Assembly (NCBI GenBank): GCA_028583415.1 | Contig: CM053274.1 | Span: 91,147,549 to 91,211,548 of the forward strand | Source: Protea cynaroides | Lineage: Eukaryota > Streptophyta > Magnoliopsida > Proteales > Proteaceae | Reading direction: 5' to 3' | Length of the DNA: 64,000 nucleotides | Part shown: piece after piece, positions 1 through 11,911 of the stretch | Numbering within the stretch: the stretch's first letter is position 1 | Layout of the letters: every line of letters begins with the position of its first letter | The notes under the pieces: generated by a model | What the model saw: only the letters and a program-made list of their open reading frames with translations | What the model was told of the DNA's origin: nothing | Database searches by the model: none | Translations under genes and position numbers: made by a program

Positions 1-913
1 TTGTATGTAGCAAAATTGTTTGGATTTGCAATTATGTTTAATTTAACAAATATCATATTATTTTAGTTGTAACGTTGCAAAAAAAAAAAAAAAAAAAAAA
101 AATGATACTTTCATTATGCTGATTGACTGAATCAAAATGTTGTGATTGTTCCTCATTTTCTTGTGAAAAAAGTTAAGCTCATAAAGTGATTTTGTCCCGT
201 TCAAAAATCTCAAAAAACATTGGTTGGATTCCAACTTTTAAATATGTGCCTGCATTAATGCATTAGAAATTCAAGGGTGTGCAATTGTGTCTACCATGTA
301 CTTAGCTATAATCTAACATGTTTCTTTTATTCTAAATGGTTGTTTAGGATACGGTGAATGGTTTGTCATTATGTAACAGCCCAAAAGAGCTTCTTATCTC
401 TCTCTAAGTTTCAAATGTTAATATCAAGGACTAGCTCAATGCTGACCATGGTTCAAGGAAGTGGAATCGACCAAAAGTCACCGGAATCAACCTGAACACT
501 AAGAAAAACACGATTCTTTGAATCCAATTCCAGTTGAATTGGACCACCGGAATAAGCCTGAACCCTAAGAAAAATCAAATTTTTTGAATCGGAAATCGGA
601 TGGACCTGATCCTCCAAAATCAGCAGTCCGATTCCAATTCTTAAAAGGGTGCAAGGAAGCAGAATTGGCAGCTGGAATCGGATGCGAATTGGCCAGAAGT
701 TGCTAGAATAGCCTGAACCCTAAAATGAACCCAATTCTTTTGAATCGGGAATCGGTAACATCCTATCCCCATCTGATTCAACCAGAATTGGCGATCCAAT
801 TCCAATTCCTAAAACTGTGACACTGACACTCACTTAAACATGAATGCTAGCTTATTGATAAATGGTGCTTTACTTTTCCCCGCAGTCTGAGTTAGCTCTT
901 GATATTTTTGCAG
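1..913 (+). other. Intron of the ASP5-like gene (upstream end outside window)
   Basis: The first visible exon starts at 914 after a TTTTTGCAG acceptor, so the sequence to its left reads as intron. It is AT-rich with a poly(A) run near 81-101 and holds one degenerate repeat (447-818, listed separately). No coding exon was recognised. The transit-peptide exon expected for the plastid isoform is not seen and should lie left of position 1. Confidence 0.6.
447..818. repeat. Degenerate inverted/tandem repeat, MITE-like relic
   Basis: Three sub-repeats carry the phrase CCTGAAC(A/C)CTAA followed by a TTTGAATC-type tract (near 490, 555 and 710). The left edge (GGTTCAAGGAAGTGGAATC) resembles the reverse complement of the right edge (GATCCAATTCCAATTCCTAA), which suggests worn terminal inverted repeats. 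No target duplication could be fixed, so the class is uncertain. Confidence 0.4.
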
Positions 914-3900
914 TGTTCTGGTCGGGTAACAATGGCTGTTGCAGTTAATGTTTCTCGCTTTGAGGGCATTGCCATGGCCCCTCCAGACCCAATTCTTGGT
1001 GTTTCTGAAGCATTCAAAGCGGACACCAATGATATGAAGCTCAATCTTGGAGTTGGAGCCTATCGAACAGAAGAACTCCAACCTTACGTACTTAATGTGG
1101 TCAAGAAGGTTAGTTCTGTCCTATACAATCTATTGGAAAAGTTCATTTCCCTACGAAAATATAGAAAAGAATTTTACACTTTCTTTTAAAACTTTATCCA
1201 GGGTGTCCAAAGAAATTTGGTAGTGTTGTCATCTTGGTGGTAGACTAGATTTTTTTGGATTCATATTTAGGTAATAGGAAAGACCTCTTTTTATTTTTAA
1301 TAACCTGTGGAGGTCATTCAACTTGTAGAGGAGACTTTTCCCCATCTTTTCTTTACAAGTAAATTGAGATCAGTCTAACTACCATGTACACTTTTTCATT
1401 CTCTAGGTAGAGAAACTTATGCTGGAGAGAGGGGAATACAAAGAGGTATCTGAAAGTGCTCAATGATTAGAATTTCCTGTTGCCAAATGCATTTACTTTT
1501 TCGTTTGAAAATTAATTCTCAAAATTTTTTGCAGTATCTTCCAATTGAAGGTTTGGCTGCATTCAATAAAGTTACTGCAGAGTTGCTATTTGGGGCTGAT
1601 AATGGTGTCATTAAACAAGGAAGAGTATGTGGAATTATTAGCCATTTGCATTTGCATTTCATAGAAATGTTTCCCATTTAGATTTATATGTTTATCAATT
1701 TTTAAGCATACATTACATCGAGCCTCAAATTTTTCTTATTAATTATTGCAATTTTTTTTTCATCCTTTTCTTTTAAGGTTGCAACTGTTCAAGGTCTTTC
1801 TGGGACTGGTTCTCTTCGCGTTGCAGCAGCTTTTATAGAACGATATTTTCCAACTGCGAAAGTTCTCATATCATCTCCAACTTGGGGTGTGTATAATTTT
1901 TTTTTCTCCATCTTCTTGTTAGGTTTTACTCATCTCAAGGCTACTGATTGAATCTTTGACGTCTCGTGTCAGGCAACCACAAGAACATTTTCAACGATGC
2001 TAGAGTTCCTTGGTCGGAATATCGGTACTATGACCCAAAAACTGTTGGATTAGACTTTGATGGGATGATATCAGACATAAAGGTAATGCACATATCACAA
2101 TCTCATAACTTGTTTTAACCAGAAACAAAACTCGAATGGCTTGGCTGATGAAACCTGAACTTGAATTATTGTATATGTCAGATTTTAGGAGTTATACCAA
2201 AGAGTGCAGTGCTACCCATAATTATGAAATGCACTTCTTGGCCTCATGTCTACAGGCTGAACACTAATTTATGAATTTTCTTGTTAATTTCAGCTTGCTA
2301 TATCTTTTCTTCTTCCTTTTTTTTCATTCTTATCTCTGTTTTTCACCCTTTTAGGGCAAAAGTAAATATGTATGGAATGGGGAGATGCTTCATATGCCCT
2401 CTATGCTAATATGTTTCGTTCTTGGTATAAGAGCTCTCACTTTTTCTCAACTTACAATATTTCCCAAGTTCAATCACAATTTCTTAACCGAGCTGAGTCA
2501 TAACTGGTCACTTCGAAGTAAATGAAAGGAACCGAAAGGCCTCAGAGATGCATTCTGTTGTGGTGTGGTTTTTCTTTTGTACTATTTGCTGCTTCTTTTT
2601 TTAATGGAATATTGTTGACTATGAATTCCTCAATTTGTTTGGGTGCACTGAAGATGGTTTCAAAGAATTCATGTGAGCTTTTCTAATTGGGATTTTTAAT
2701 TCGAACTCAGTGGATTTTTATACTTTAAATTTTTTAATATCAAAGTCATATTTTTCCAATCTAAGTGTCATCCATAAGGATATTTTGGTCTATTGATAAT
2801 TGATTTTGACCCTCCTTGTTCAGGCAGCACCTGATGGATCTTTCATATTGCTTCATGGCTGTGCTCACAACCCTACTGGCATTGATCCAACCCCTGAACA
2901 ATGGGAGAAAATCGCTGATGTCATTCAAGAGAAGAACCACATCCCATTCTTTGATGTTGCATACCAGGTGAGGGAGGCTGTTTCTTGTTGGCTTTGGTTG
3001 TCAGGTTCCCAGGGACTTAGATTGTGCCTGACCTGAAATGCCATCTTGCAGGGATTTGCAAGTGGAAGCCTTGATGAAGATGCTTCATCCGTGAGATTGT
3101 TTGCTGCACGTGGTTTGGAGCTCTTGGTGGCTCAATCATACAGTAAAAACCTGGGGCTTTATGCTGAAAGGATTGGAGCTATAAATGTCGTGTGCTCATC
3201 ATCAGATGCAGCTGCAAGGTGCAGTCAGCTAGTGAGCTAAAATTTTTATTTTGCACTTAAGATAGAAAGGACCTGTGCACTATGTTTAGTTTGCAAGGTA
3301 TGGACTAGCTTGGTGACCCAATGGAAACTTAAATTTGTAAGCATTTCCATGTTCAGGGTGAAGAGCCAGCTGAAAAGAATTGCTCGACCCATGTACTCAA
3401 ATCCTCCCGTCCATGGGGCTAGAATTGTTGCCAATGTTGTCGGGGATCCTGCTCTCTTCAATGAATGGAAAGAAGAGATGGAAATCATGGCTGGAAGGAT
3501 AAAGAATGTGAGACAGAAGCTATTCGATAGTCTCTCTGCAAAGGATAAAAGTGGGAAGGATTGGTCATTTATCCTTAAGCAGATTGGCATGTTCTCTTTT
3601 ACAGGCCTAAACAAAGCACAGGTAAGGTCCCTTTCAAAAAAAATTCATACTTTTACTAGGTTATGATATTCTTTTTTTGTGCAACTACATCAACACTCCT
3701 TGAATTCTTGTCACCTGGGGTTTGAGATCTTTAGCACAGTCTCTCACATTCTGGTCAATGAGGAAGTAGTCCTACTTTGGTAAGTAGGAAAGTGCAACCA
3801 AGATGATATTGGTTCATTATAGATTTCCAGAACACCATCTGGAGACATGCCACTCACAGAGAATGGAACTGGAGGGTGTTTTCCTAATTTGGCTTGTAGG

Positions 3901-4245
3901 GCTAGCCGCCTTCCTTGACACATGGGGTGTAACAGTTCTCATGCCTGCTATCTGATACAAGCTATACTCAGAGAACTAGATTTTCATGACATATATGGTA
4001 TCCTAACCTTTGGGGTGCATCATTGACTGCAATTATTTCCAGATTTCTCATATGCCTCTTTCTTTTTCTCTGACTATTCTAACCTTTTCTTTCTTTCCCC
4101 CATGTCTTACCAGAGTGAAAATATGTCAAATAAGTGGCACGTGTACATGACCAAGGATGGGAGGATATCATTGGCTGGACTCTCTTTGGCTAAATGTGAT
4201 TATCTTGCAGATGGCATCATTGATTCTTTCTACAATGTTAGTTAA
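914..4245 (+). CDS. ASP5: Aspartate aminotransferase, plastid-type (ASP5-like), 5' partial
   Basis: PLP enzyme exchanging amino groups between aspartate and 2-oxoglutarate (to oxaloacetate and glutamate), here of the plastid isoform group. Nine exons: 914-1108, 1407-1445, 1535-1624, 1778-1886, 1973-2082, 2824-2967, 3052-3218, 3357-3621, 4114-4245. All introns are GT-AG. They total 1251 nt, or 416 codons plus TAA, and stay in frame throughout. The start of the mature domain reads VSRFEGIAMAPPDPILGV, typical of the plastid form rather than the cytosolic one. Visible hallmarks are NLGVGAYRTEE, the CAHNPTG substrate-binding motif, the PLP Schiff-base lysine in SYSKNLGLY (codon 3145-3147, visible residue 261) and the C-terminal GRISLAGLS arginine. 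An ATG at 932 lies inside exon 1, but that exon is open back to its splice acceptor, so the true start with transit peptide is upstream, outside the window. No lesions are seen; the gene looks functional. Confidence 0.93.
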
Positions 4246-5003
4246 AAGAGAATGGATGGTGATTTACTATTCTTGGTGGTGGCTGTGCTGGAAATCCTTT
4301 TTCCCTTCTGGGTTTCCCGTCTGTTAGAAACCTACCATTAAAAATTTTGGGGAGTCCATTAGTTTGCAGGTAGCCTGGTAATTATTTTAAGGGAACTTTG
4401 TAATGTAGGTTTACTGTCACATTGTCTGGAACATCTTGTATCTGAAGTTCTAATGATGGGCTTGAATGCCTAACAATAATTTTCTTGTGGAATGAGGCCG
4501 TTAGCGCCAATACCTCTCTATGTATTTCAAAGTTAGCCAGTCAATTTACCAATATAAGGCTATGTTGAATGTCTGATTCATCTTGAGTTATTGGCTTTGC
4601 ATAACCTCTCAGCTCACATACTGATGGCCATCTTGTGCAATTTATTTTGGAAGTGTTTTGAGTTTTTCTTGTATTGGGGTTTAAGGTTTTGGCATTCAGA
4701 CTATAGTTGAAGCAAATTACAAAGGTTTGTTATTAAACTTGTGGTGGTACCTGTATATCTTGTATTGTTAATACCCAGTACTATATTATACTATGGATTC
4801 TGTATTATTGTTGTTATTATTAGGTTACTTTCTTTTAAAAAGTTATGGTTAAGTAAAAATAATTAAGGGAGAGAGGAACCCCAAAAGAAGGCCTATCTAA
4901 ATCATAGAAGGATCTGCTATAGAGCTATGTAGCACAGCAGCATCACAAAGTATTTTGAGGAATGATAGAGAATATCCGCATTGTGGGTAATTATAGTTTC
5001 TAT
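4246..5003 (+). other. ASP5 3' UTR and short intergenic stretch
   Basis: AT-rich sequence after the ASP5 stop codon. The 3' UTR probably occupies the first few hundred bases, but no poly(A) signal stands out enough to place its end. No other gene is visible before the hAT MITE at 5012. Confidence 0.5.
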
Positions 5004-5011
5004 GTACTTAC

Positions 5012-5621
5012 TAGGGCTGCAACAGGGCCGGGTTGGGCCGAGTTTTTCAAAACCTTAACCCCAACCCTGACTATTGAAACTTAACCCTAATCCAGTCCAA
5101 CCCTGCTAGGGTCAGAAAATGTACAACCCTAACCCTGATCCTGACAAGGTTGGGCCTAACCCTAACCTGTCCTGATTAATCCTAATAGGGCCGGGTTGGG
5201 CCAAGTCAACCCTGATTAACCCTGATTCAGGGTTAGATTGTCCCTGATATTGACCATGATTGACCCTAAACATACAACAAATTATCAAATAACAATTACA
5301 ACTTAAAACATATGACAAATACAAGCAACCTATGATATTCTTTTAAGAACCTAACAAATACAAACCAAATCAGTTTAAGTGTTTAACAAGGAACAAATAC
5401 AAATCATACATATATTTATAAATATATTCAAATATATACAGGGTCGGGTTGGGCCGGGTTCAACCCAGGGGGTCAACCCTAACCCAGCCCAACCCTGCCA
5501 GGGTTCATATAAAATTGAACCCTAACCCAGCCCTGTCAGGGTTCGGGCCGGGTTCAACTCTACCAGGGTTCAGGGTGGGCTTGGGCGGGTTCAGGTTGTC
5601 AGGGTAAAACTTGCACCCCTA
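5012..5621. mobile_element. hAT-type MITE, 610 bp, TSD GTACTTAC
   Basis: Perfect 8-bp direct repeats GTACTTAC lie at 5004-5011 and 5622-5629. Between them the ends are inverted: TAGGGCTGCAAC on the left, and TAGGGGTGCAAGTT when the right end is reverse-complemented. An 8-bp duplication and TAGGG-type ends are hAT features. The interior has no transposase. It is built from degenerate CCCTAACCCTGA and GGGCCGGGTTGGGCC phrases on both strands, and reading frames within it are products of that repetition. Confidence 0.88.
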
Positions 5622-5629
5622 GTACTTAC

Positions 5630-6414
5630 ACATATGGGAGTACAGTATTGTAATAGAGACTATCTACAAAAGCATTGTATTGATCTTTTGGAATTATACT
5701 ATTTTCGTTGAACTAGACACTGCTTTTAATGCAAATTTATGCCTTCTGGTGCCACTAAAAGGAAAAGGAAAGGCTTTTCTTGAACTGGTTTTTAAGAATG
5801 TGTGTCGGTGGTTTTGGTGAGGTTTGTCATTGAAAATTGTCCTGTATGATGTTTATGAAAATTTTAAAAACAAAGAGATATACGATAGGATTAAATAATC
5901 TGCAGGGCAGAAGACTGTTGTCAAAATATTTACATCTAAACATGTTGTTGTGGGATATTCTCATGTCATCCATCCAAATAGGATATTAGTTGGTGCATGA
6001 AAAGTTACCTCTGTGTCAAGACGTGCCTAGTTGGAACTTATATCATCGCTTAATGAAAAACACATTTCCTAGTTTGCAACGAGGTCATTGTGATAACTTT
6101 AGATATTATGGCCTTCCAAAATATTGAATGACAACAAATAGTAAAAAAATCTACCACTGCTTTAGATATTCTGGCCTTTCAAAAATGAACATCATCAAAT
6201 AGATACAACAATCGACCACTGTCAAACCATTGGAGAGTTTTTAAGAATACACAAGCTAGAAAGAACTTTATATGACATAACACTAATAGAAAATTAAACT
6301 ATCAAGAGATGCAAACAGAGATGATCACTCCTACAAGCTAATTACATACACCACATTTGGCTGATTTTGATGTGAACATGTCTAAACAGGACTTTTTATC
6401 CTTCTGGTTCAAAA
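5630..6414. other. Convergent intergenic region between ASP5 and MOL1-like genes
   Basis: AT-rich spacer between two convergent genes. It should contain the 3' UTR of the minus-strand receptor gene at its right edge. Apart from a 63-bp tandem duplication (6097-6221) nothing recognisable is present. Confidence 0.5.
6097..6221. repeat. 63-bp tandem duplication
   Basis: Two adjacent copies start with CTTTAGATATT at 6097 and 6160 and end with C(T/G)ACCACTG. They differ at several positions, so this is not a recent duplication. Confidence 0.6.
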
Positions 6415-9400
6415 TCAACAATGTTTGCTGTGTGGTCTCAACCCTGATAAAAGTTTTAGCGCATCTTCCATGGATGGCCTATCTGATGGAATGCTCCTAG
6501 TACAGAGCAGAGCAACTTCAAGAACAAGTTTTGTCTCCTCTCTTAGTTCACCAATGGAACCAACTTCATTCTCATCATAGATCTCTCTTAAAATTCTGTC
6601 TCTTGGTGTGCTATGTATGCTCGCTTCCCCATTTGTTAGTTTACCATTAGTTAGAATTTCCAATAAGACCTCCCCAAAGTTGTAAATGTCTCTGCAGAGC
6701 TCATCTTTTATGGCACTGTTGAAATCACCTGCACATAAATGTAGAACAGTTAAGAGGACTCCAGTCCTTGAATGATGGAAAGAAATTTGAATGACAGATG
6801 AACTCCTAAGTTCCTGCCATTCAGACAATGTGACTCCTTGTTCATGGTTCAAATCAACAAAGATATGAGTTAGCTTTGGGAGAAAGTTTTTGGAAAATAC
6901 TTTAAATTTGTTATACTAGAACATCATCACTGATCTTGGAAGGAAACTAGAGCTGTACTCATCTCTAATACTACTCGCCCTTTTCCCATTTGACCCTTTC
7001 TGATTTTAACAAAAGCTCAAGAAATATCAGATGGTGATTCAGACATTTCTCAAGACTTTCCTATGTTGTAAGTTGTAACTTTAATGAGAAAACCCTCTTT
7101 TTATGTTATGGGCGTTCCAGTTACTTCTGATGTCAGAACACTCCATAAAGATATGTTAGAGAACAGGAAAGTAATACGACATACCTGAATCTGATAGTGC
7201 ATCAGTACTGGATATACTTCCTCGAAGTCGACCTTCACTCATCTGGAGCAGAGTTCTAAGCCCAAATTCTGCAAGATGAGGCTCCTGGTTTTCATCAAAT
7301 ACTATGTTACTTGCCTTTATATCTCCATGTGGAATTGCAGGATAGCAGTCATGGTGAAGGTAGCAGAGGCCCCTTGCAATCCCTATCACAATTTTATACT
7401 TAGCTGACCAAGTACTAATGGGAGTTTCCCTTTTCATATTCATCTTCTCTGCCAGATTTCCATTAGGCAAGTAATCATAAAGAAGATACGCAACATGCTT
7501 GTTGCTACACAACCCCAACAATCTGGTCAAATTCTTATGCCTGGCGTTGCCCATGCGAGAAATAAATTCGGACATCACACCCCTCCTTCTTGCTCCCCAC
7601 TCAATCTTCTTCACTGAAACTGTTATTCCCGTTGGCAGAACAGCCTTGCTGACTGGAACTGATAATGCAGGCACTGGCTCTGTGGATTCCGTGTAACTGA
7701 AGCTCCTTAGCACATCATTTGCTGTAAATCGAGGAAGCCCAATAAATGATACCATTTTCCATTGGCCATTACTTGCCTTCTGAAGGTAAAAGATAGCCAG
7801 AGCTGCCATTACAATGAAGAAAACCCCCCCAGCACATGATAACAGAACCCATGTAAGCTTCTCTGTACCTTTGCTTCCCAATCTGAGGCCAGCCACATGT
7901 GGAATTTCCTTTGAATCAGGACAGGGTGGCAGTGGCTCTCCACATAGTTGGGGATTTCCAATGAAAGCGCTTGCACCCATGGATCTGAAAATCTGTTCTG
8001 GAGGGACATAACCCGAAATATCATTGAAAGAAATGTTTAGAAGCGCCAAGCTCGATGAATTTCCAAACTTCACTGGTATGGAACCTTTGATTTCATTGTG
8101 TGATAGGTCCACGAAATGCAAGGTGGGAAGACTTGCAAGCTCAACAGGTATATAACCTGTCAAGTTATTGTTGGCCAAATCCATCCTTTCAAGATACTGG
8201 CAGTTGGCAATGCTGTCCGAGATGGATCCTGATAAACTGTTCCTGTTCAGTTCAAGTACAGAAACAGAATTGCAGGACCCAAATGGGGGCAGATTGCCTG
8301 AGATATTACAAGAGGATGCTGAGAAGTTCTGCAGAAGCGGCAGTGACCATGTTTTGGCAGGAAGCACTCCTTGCAAGCCTGGATTCTCAGAAACGTTGAA
8401 GTACTGGAGCTTGGAAGCTTGAATTATGTCTCTGGGAATCCCTCCAGTAAATTTATTTCTGGAGAGGTCGATGTACGTAATATCAAGAAGAAGGCTAAAT
8501 TTCAAGGGGATCTCACCAGAGAAAGAATTATCTTCCACACGGAGACGGACAAGGGGAGAGCAATTTGCAAGAGGAGAAAGCCCACCTGTAAAATTATTTG
8601 AGAAAAGCATCAGCTTAAACAAGGTACCTCTTGCGCAGATGTCTGGTGGAATACCCCCAGTGAGACTATTTGTAGAAACATCCACCCACTTCAGTTTAGA
8701 GTTCCTCCCTAAGCTCTGGGGCAATGGTCCAGAGAATAAATTGTTCCATATCAAAAGCGATTCCAGGAGTGGAAGCTCTGCTATTCCCTCAGGAACAGAC
8801 CCCATCATGTCGTTGTACATAAGGCTCAGCAGACGGAGATTCTTCAAGCTTGCAAAGCTGTCTGGAATGGACCCAGAAATTCTGTTATCAGAGAGATCCA
8901 AGTTTACAAGAGACGAGATATTGCCAAACTCCTCAGGTATTGATCCAGTTAGCCAGTTCCTGAACAGGAACAAAGACTGGAGGTTGGTGAGATTGCAGAG
9001 ATGATTGGGGATTGGACCAGACAGATTTGCCTCAGCAATGTCAAGATATTGAAGCTCGCTCATGTTACCCAATTGCCAGGGGATGCTTCCTTGGTAAGAG
9101 TTGTATCCAATCTCCATATGGGTAATTGTTTTGAGCTTTCCGAGCTCTGGAGGGATTTCACCATTGAGTAAATTCCCAGCAAGATGAAGAAATTCAAGAC
9201 TCTTGAAAGACCCATAATCTGATGGGATTGGACCCTCGAAATAGCTACCAGCTAAATTAAGTACCTTGAGTGAATCCAGTTGGGCTACTTCCGGCGGCAA
9301 GAGGCCTGAGAAGCTGTTGCTGAATCCATCAAGCAATACCAGGTGTTTCACTGCAGAAACCCCTGCTGGGAAATGACCACTGAAGTCGTTTCTGCTGATA

Positions 9401-9819
9401 TCTAAGCTCCTAAGATCAGTAAGATTAAATACCTCCGGTGGAAGTTGCCCAGAAAAAGAGTTGTGACTGAGGTTGAGATCTACTAGATTGGACAGGAGCT
9501 TGATGTGCTTACCCGAGATTGCACCAGAAAGGTTCTTCCTTGACAGGTCTAGACCAACGATCATGCTAGAGTTCTTGGTACAGGTGATTCCTGACCAAGA
9601 GCAAGCCAAGATTTTTCCAGGTGGGCTTCCTCCTGAGGGAATGGACCAATCAGACAAGCTGTTTGAACCATCAATAAGCTCTGATTTTAAACCCAGAAGC
9701 ACATCAGAGAAGTTATCTGCCGTTGAAGCTACAACGGTAAGCATCAAAACTAAGAGGAAGCTTGGGGCCAAGCTCATGAGCATCTCCATTGGAACTCGCA
9801 TTGTTGGAAGAAACAGCAC
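6415..9819 (-). CDS. MOL1: LRR receptor-like (pseudo)kinase, subfamily XI, MOL1/TDR-like
   Basis: Two exons on the minus strand, 7185-9819 and 6415-6728. The donor (CAG|GTATGT) and acceptor (GCAG|GTGATT) join in frame to give 982 residues. Order: signal peptide (hydrophobic stretch to about residue 33), LRR N-cap with CSWSGITC, 22 LRRs (about 85-610), C-terminal Cys pair (NPQLCGEPLPPC), one membrane span (about 645-668) and a kinase-like domain (about 690-960). The kinase is atypical. The glycine-rich loop is not recognisable, the VAIK-type lysine survives (VSVKKIEW), the catalytic loop is HGDIKASN (non-RD) near 7310-7333, and the metal-binding DFG is EFG near 7261-7272. This pattern fits the MOL1 (At5g51350) branch, known as a cambium-related receptor; the assignment is from family memory. 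Several in-frame Met codons (9819, 9801 and others) could be the start. No frameshift or internal stop, so the catalytic losses look inherited rather than recent decay. Confidence 0.9.
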
Positions 9820-10501
9820 TATAAGAAATCCATGAAAGCGAAGCTTATAATAAACTTATCTGGTTCAAGTGCTGCATGGGGACTAGAGAAAGTTGCAGAG
9901 AATATAAAGAGGAAATGACGTCGTTGGAGTAGTTGATTTGAGAATATCATTGGGAATGCTTTTGAGTGTGTGAGGGACCATTAGAGTTGTAATTTAATTG
10001 GATGATGTTGGCCACTAGGGGAGAATTTCCAACATCTAATCCCACCAGCTCCTTCCTTTAATTCCCTTTACTGCTGAAGAGAATCCAATAATTCCATCTG
10101 TGATAGCTTTTCAAAAGCTCGTAAGGTTAAAGTTTAAGAATTTTTATCATTTCCATGAGATTGCTTCAAACTGTCTTCTACTACCTAAAGAACGATCTTA
10201 CTGCCTCTCTCGTGTCACGGGTCATGTGCAGAAGGGTGATACCATTTGGAAGATAGCTGTTCAAATACTGATCTACTGAATTGCATGATTATAATCGTCT
10301 GACGTTCTGACCCGACGTTGGGCCTTGTTCTTCTGCATTTGAGCTACTTTTGAAGCTGTACCTTTTCTTCTTGTAATGTAGCGTAGGAAATGAAGATACT
10401 GCCGCACGTGGGCTGTTCCCTTTATGTCCTGCTTAGAGAGCAGAAATATATTTGGGCAGAAGTTTTTCTGCACTGTCCGAAAAGAATTTTAAGCTCTGGA
10501 G
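9820..10501 (-). promoter_or_regulatory. Upstream region of the MOL1-like gene
   Basis: Non-coding sequence directly 5' of the receptor start codon on the minus strand. A weak AT-rich TATA-like patch lies near 9900-9911, about 85 bases upstream of the first Met codon. No firm promoter element can be assigned by eye. Confidence 0.35.
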
Positions 10502-10920
10502 CATGGTTTTAGTTTTCGGCATCGAATCATGTACTTGGTAAACCAATATGGGATCGGATATGTATTGGTTTTTTTCTTTTTTGCTAACGATAGGAATCTA
10601 GATCTTTTAACTTGATTAATCTCGCAGACCCATATTGATCCCACAATCGTATAGACTGGGTCATTCTAGGGTTGAATAAGAACCATTCTACTTGCACCCA
10701 TAACAGGAAAGAAAGAGCACTCAACACCCCGTATGAGTGGTCCCAAAACAATAAAAGGAGTCGAACTTAGTACCTTTCGCTTCCTGATACGTATTAATCG
10801 ATAGACTAAGATGTCATACATTTTTGCCCATATGTTGGCCTAAAATGCCGTGTCATCCAATACCATATTAGTCAACTAACCGTAGATCCGTACCAATGCC
10901 CATCCATGTTTAAAACCATG
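10502..10920. mobile_element. Degenerate MITE-like element with CATGGTTTTA ends
   Basis: The left end CATGGTTTTAG and the right end TTTAAAACCATG are inverted repeats. Further inward, AATATGGGATCGGAT on the left matches the reverse complement of ATCCAATACCATATT on the right. There is no coding capacity and no clear target duplication. Class unassigned. Confidence 0.45.
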
Positions 10921-11348
10921 TATGTAGTCATTTATTCCTAAAACCCCAAACTCTCCCTATTTGAAGTTCCCCTAATGCCGTTATCTTATTTGGAGTATTA
11001 TGACTTCTTATCCTTCTATTCCCCTGGTTTTTAGTCTTCACGGGAACAGAACCTTTTTGGTCCTACATTGGCAGAACTCCCGTGAGGCTCTGAACTGATG
11101 ATTCAATTCAGACTAGTTGCAGAGCATAAACCAGCAATGAGAAATTGGGGATTGGGCAGCAAGTTATTCTTTTGGATGGTTTGGGAGCATCTGATGGGTT
11201 AGGCCATACAACCCTTTGATGGTCAGACATTGAAGCCAAAAGCGGAGACCATCTAGTAATCTGATTTAATGTGAGCAATCGTTTGACTTTGACCGACCAA
11301 AAGGGTTTAATAGGATTGGCCTTTTTGGCAACCCCCCAAAAAAAAATG

Positions 11349-11911
11349 GAAAAATTATGGTACCTGCCCTCTAGTTTGTCTTTAATCTAAATATTTATAA
11401 ACTTTTACAATTACAAAGACACTCCCTAAAATCCAAATAAATAACAGAAACACCCACGCCATTAGTGATTTTCCGTCAACTAACTTCAACTCATTCAACT
11501 CCATACACAAAACATTATATGGGTTGCCTCTCTTTCTTGTATGCATTGAAGTTGTGTATGATACTTACACAATAGTGTTGAAGAAGATACCTAAGGGAGA
11601 GACTATTAAATTCTCAGTAAAAGTATTGTTACCAGATGAGATGCAAGAGATTGATCTAAAGAGTGATAATGATGTTATGCATATATTCAATACATACGAG
11701 AAGGAGAAGCAAACCCATACAGTAGTTTGTGTATAGAGTTGAAGTGAGTTGGAGTTAATGGAAAATCACTAATGGTGTGGGTGTTTCTATTATTTATTTC
11801 GATTTTAAGGGGTGTTCTTGTAACTGTTTAGGGTGTTTCTGTAATTGTTTGAAAAGTTTAGGGGTACTTGGGTTAAGGACAAACTAGAGGAGAGGTACCT
11901 GTAATTTTTTC
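11349..11911. mobile_element. MULE-like non-autonomous element with ~175-bp inverted arms
   Basis: The left arm (about 11349-11520) and right arm (about 11728-11911) are long imperfect inverted repeats. Examples are CTCTAGTTTGTC on the left against GACAAACTAGAG on the right, and CATTAGTGATTTTCC against GGAAAATCACTAATG. Long TIRs starting GAAAAATTA are MULE-like. Both ends sit in A-tracts, so the expected 9-bp duplication cannot be read. A small open frame (11524-11736, 70 residues) spans the spacer and enters the right arm. It has a charged, ubiquitin-fold-like look but is not safely identifiable. Confidence 0.7.

Noticed and set aside
5112..5324. Minus-strand 70-codon frame
   Set aside because: It lies entirely inside the hAT MITE and is made of its repeated CCCTGA phrases.
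5040..5560. Interstitial telomere repeat
   Set aside because: Units vary and favour CCCTGA; the block is bounded by TIRs and a target duplication, so it is transposon interior.
8100..9835. Plus-strand open frames up to 192 codons opposite the LRR gene
   Set aside because: They mirror the LRR coding sequence and follow its repeat period; no independent support.
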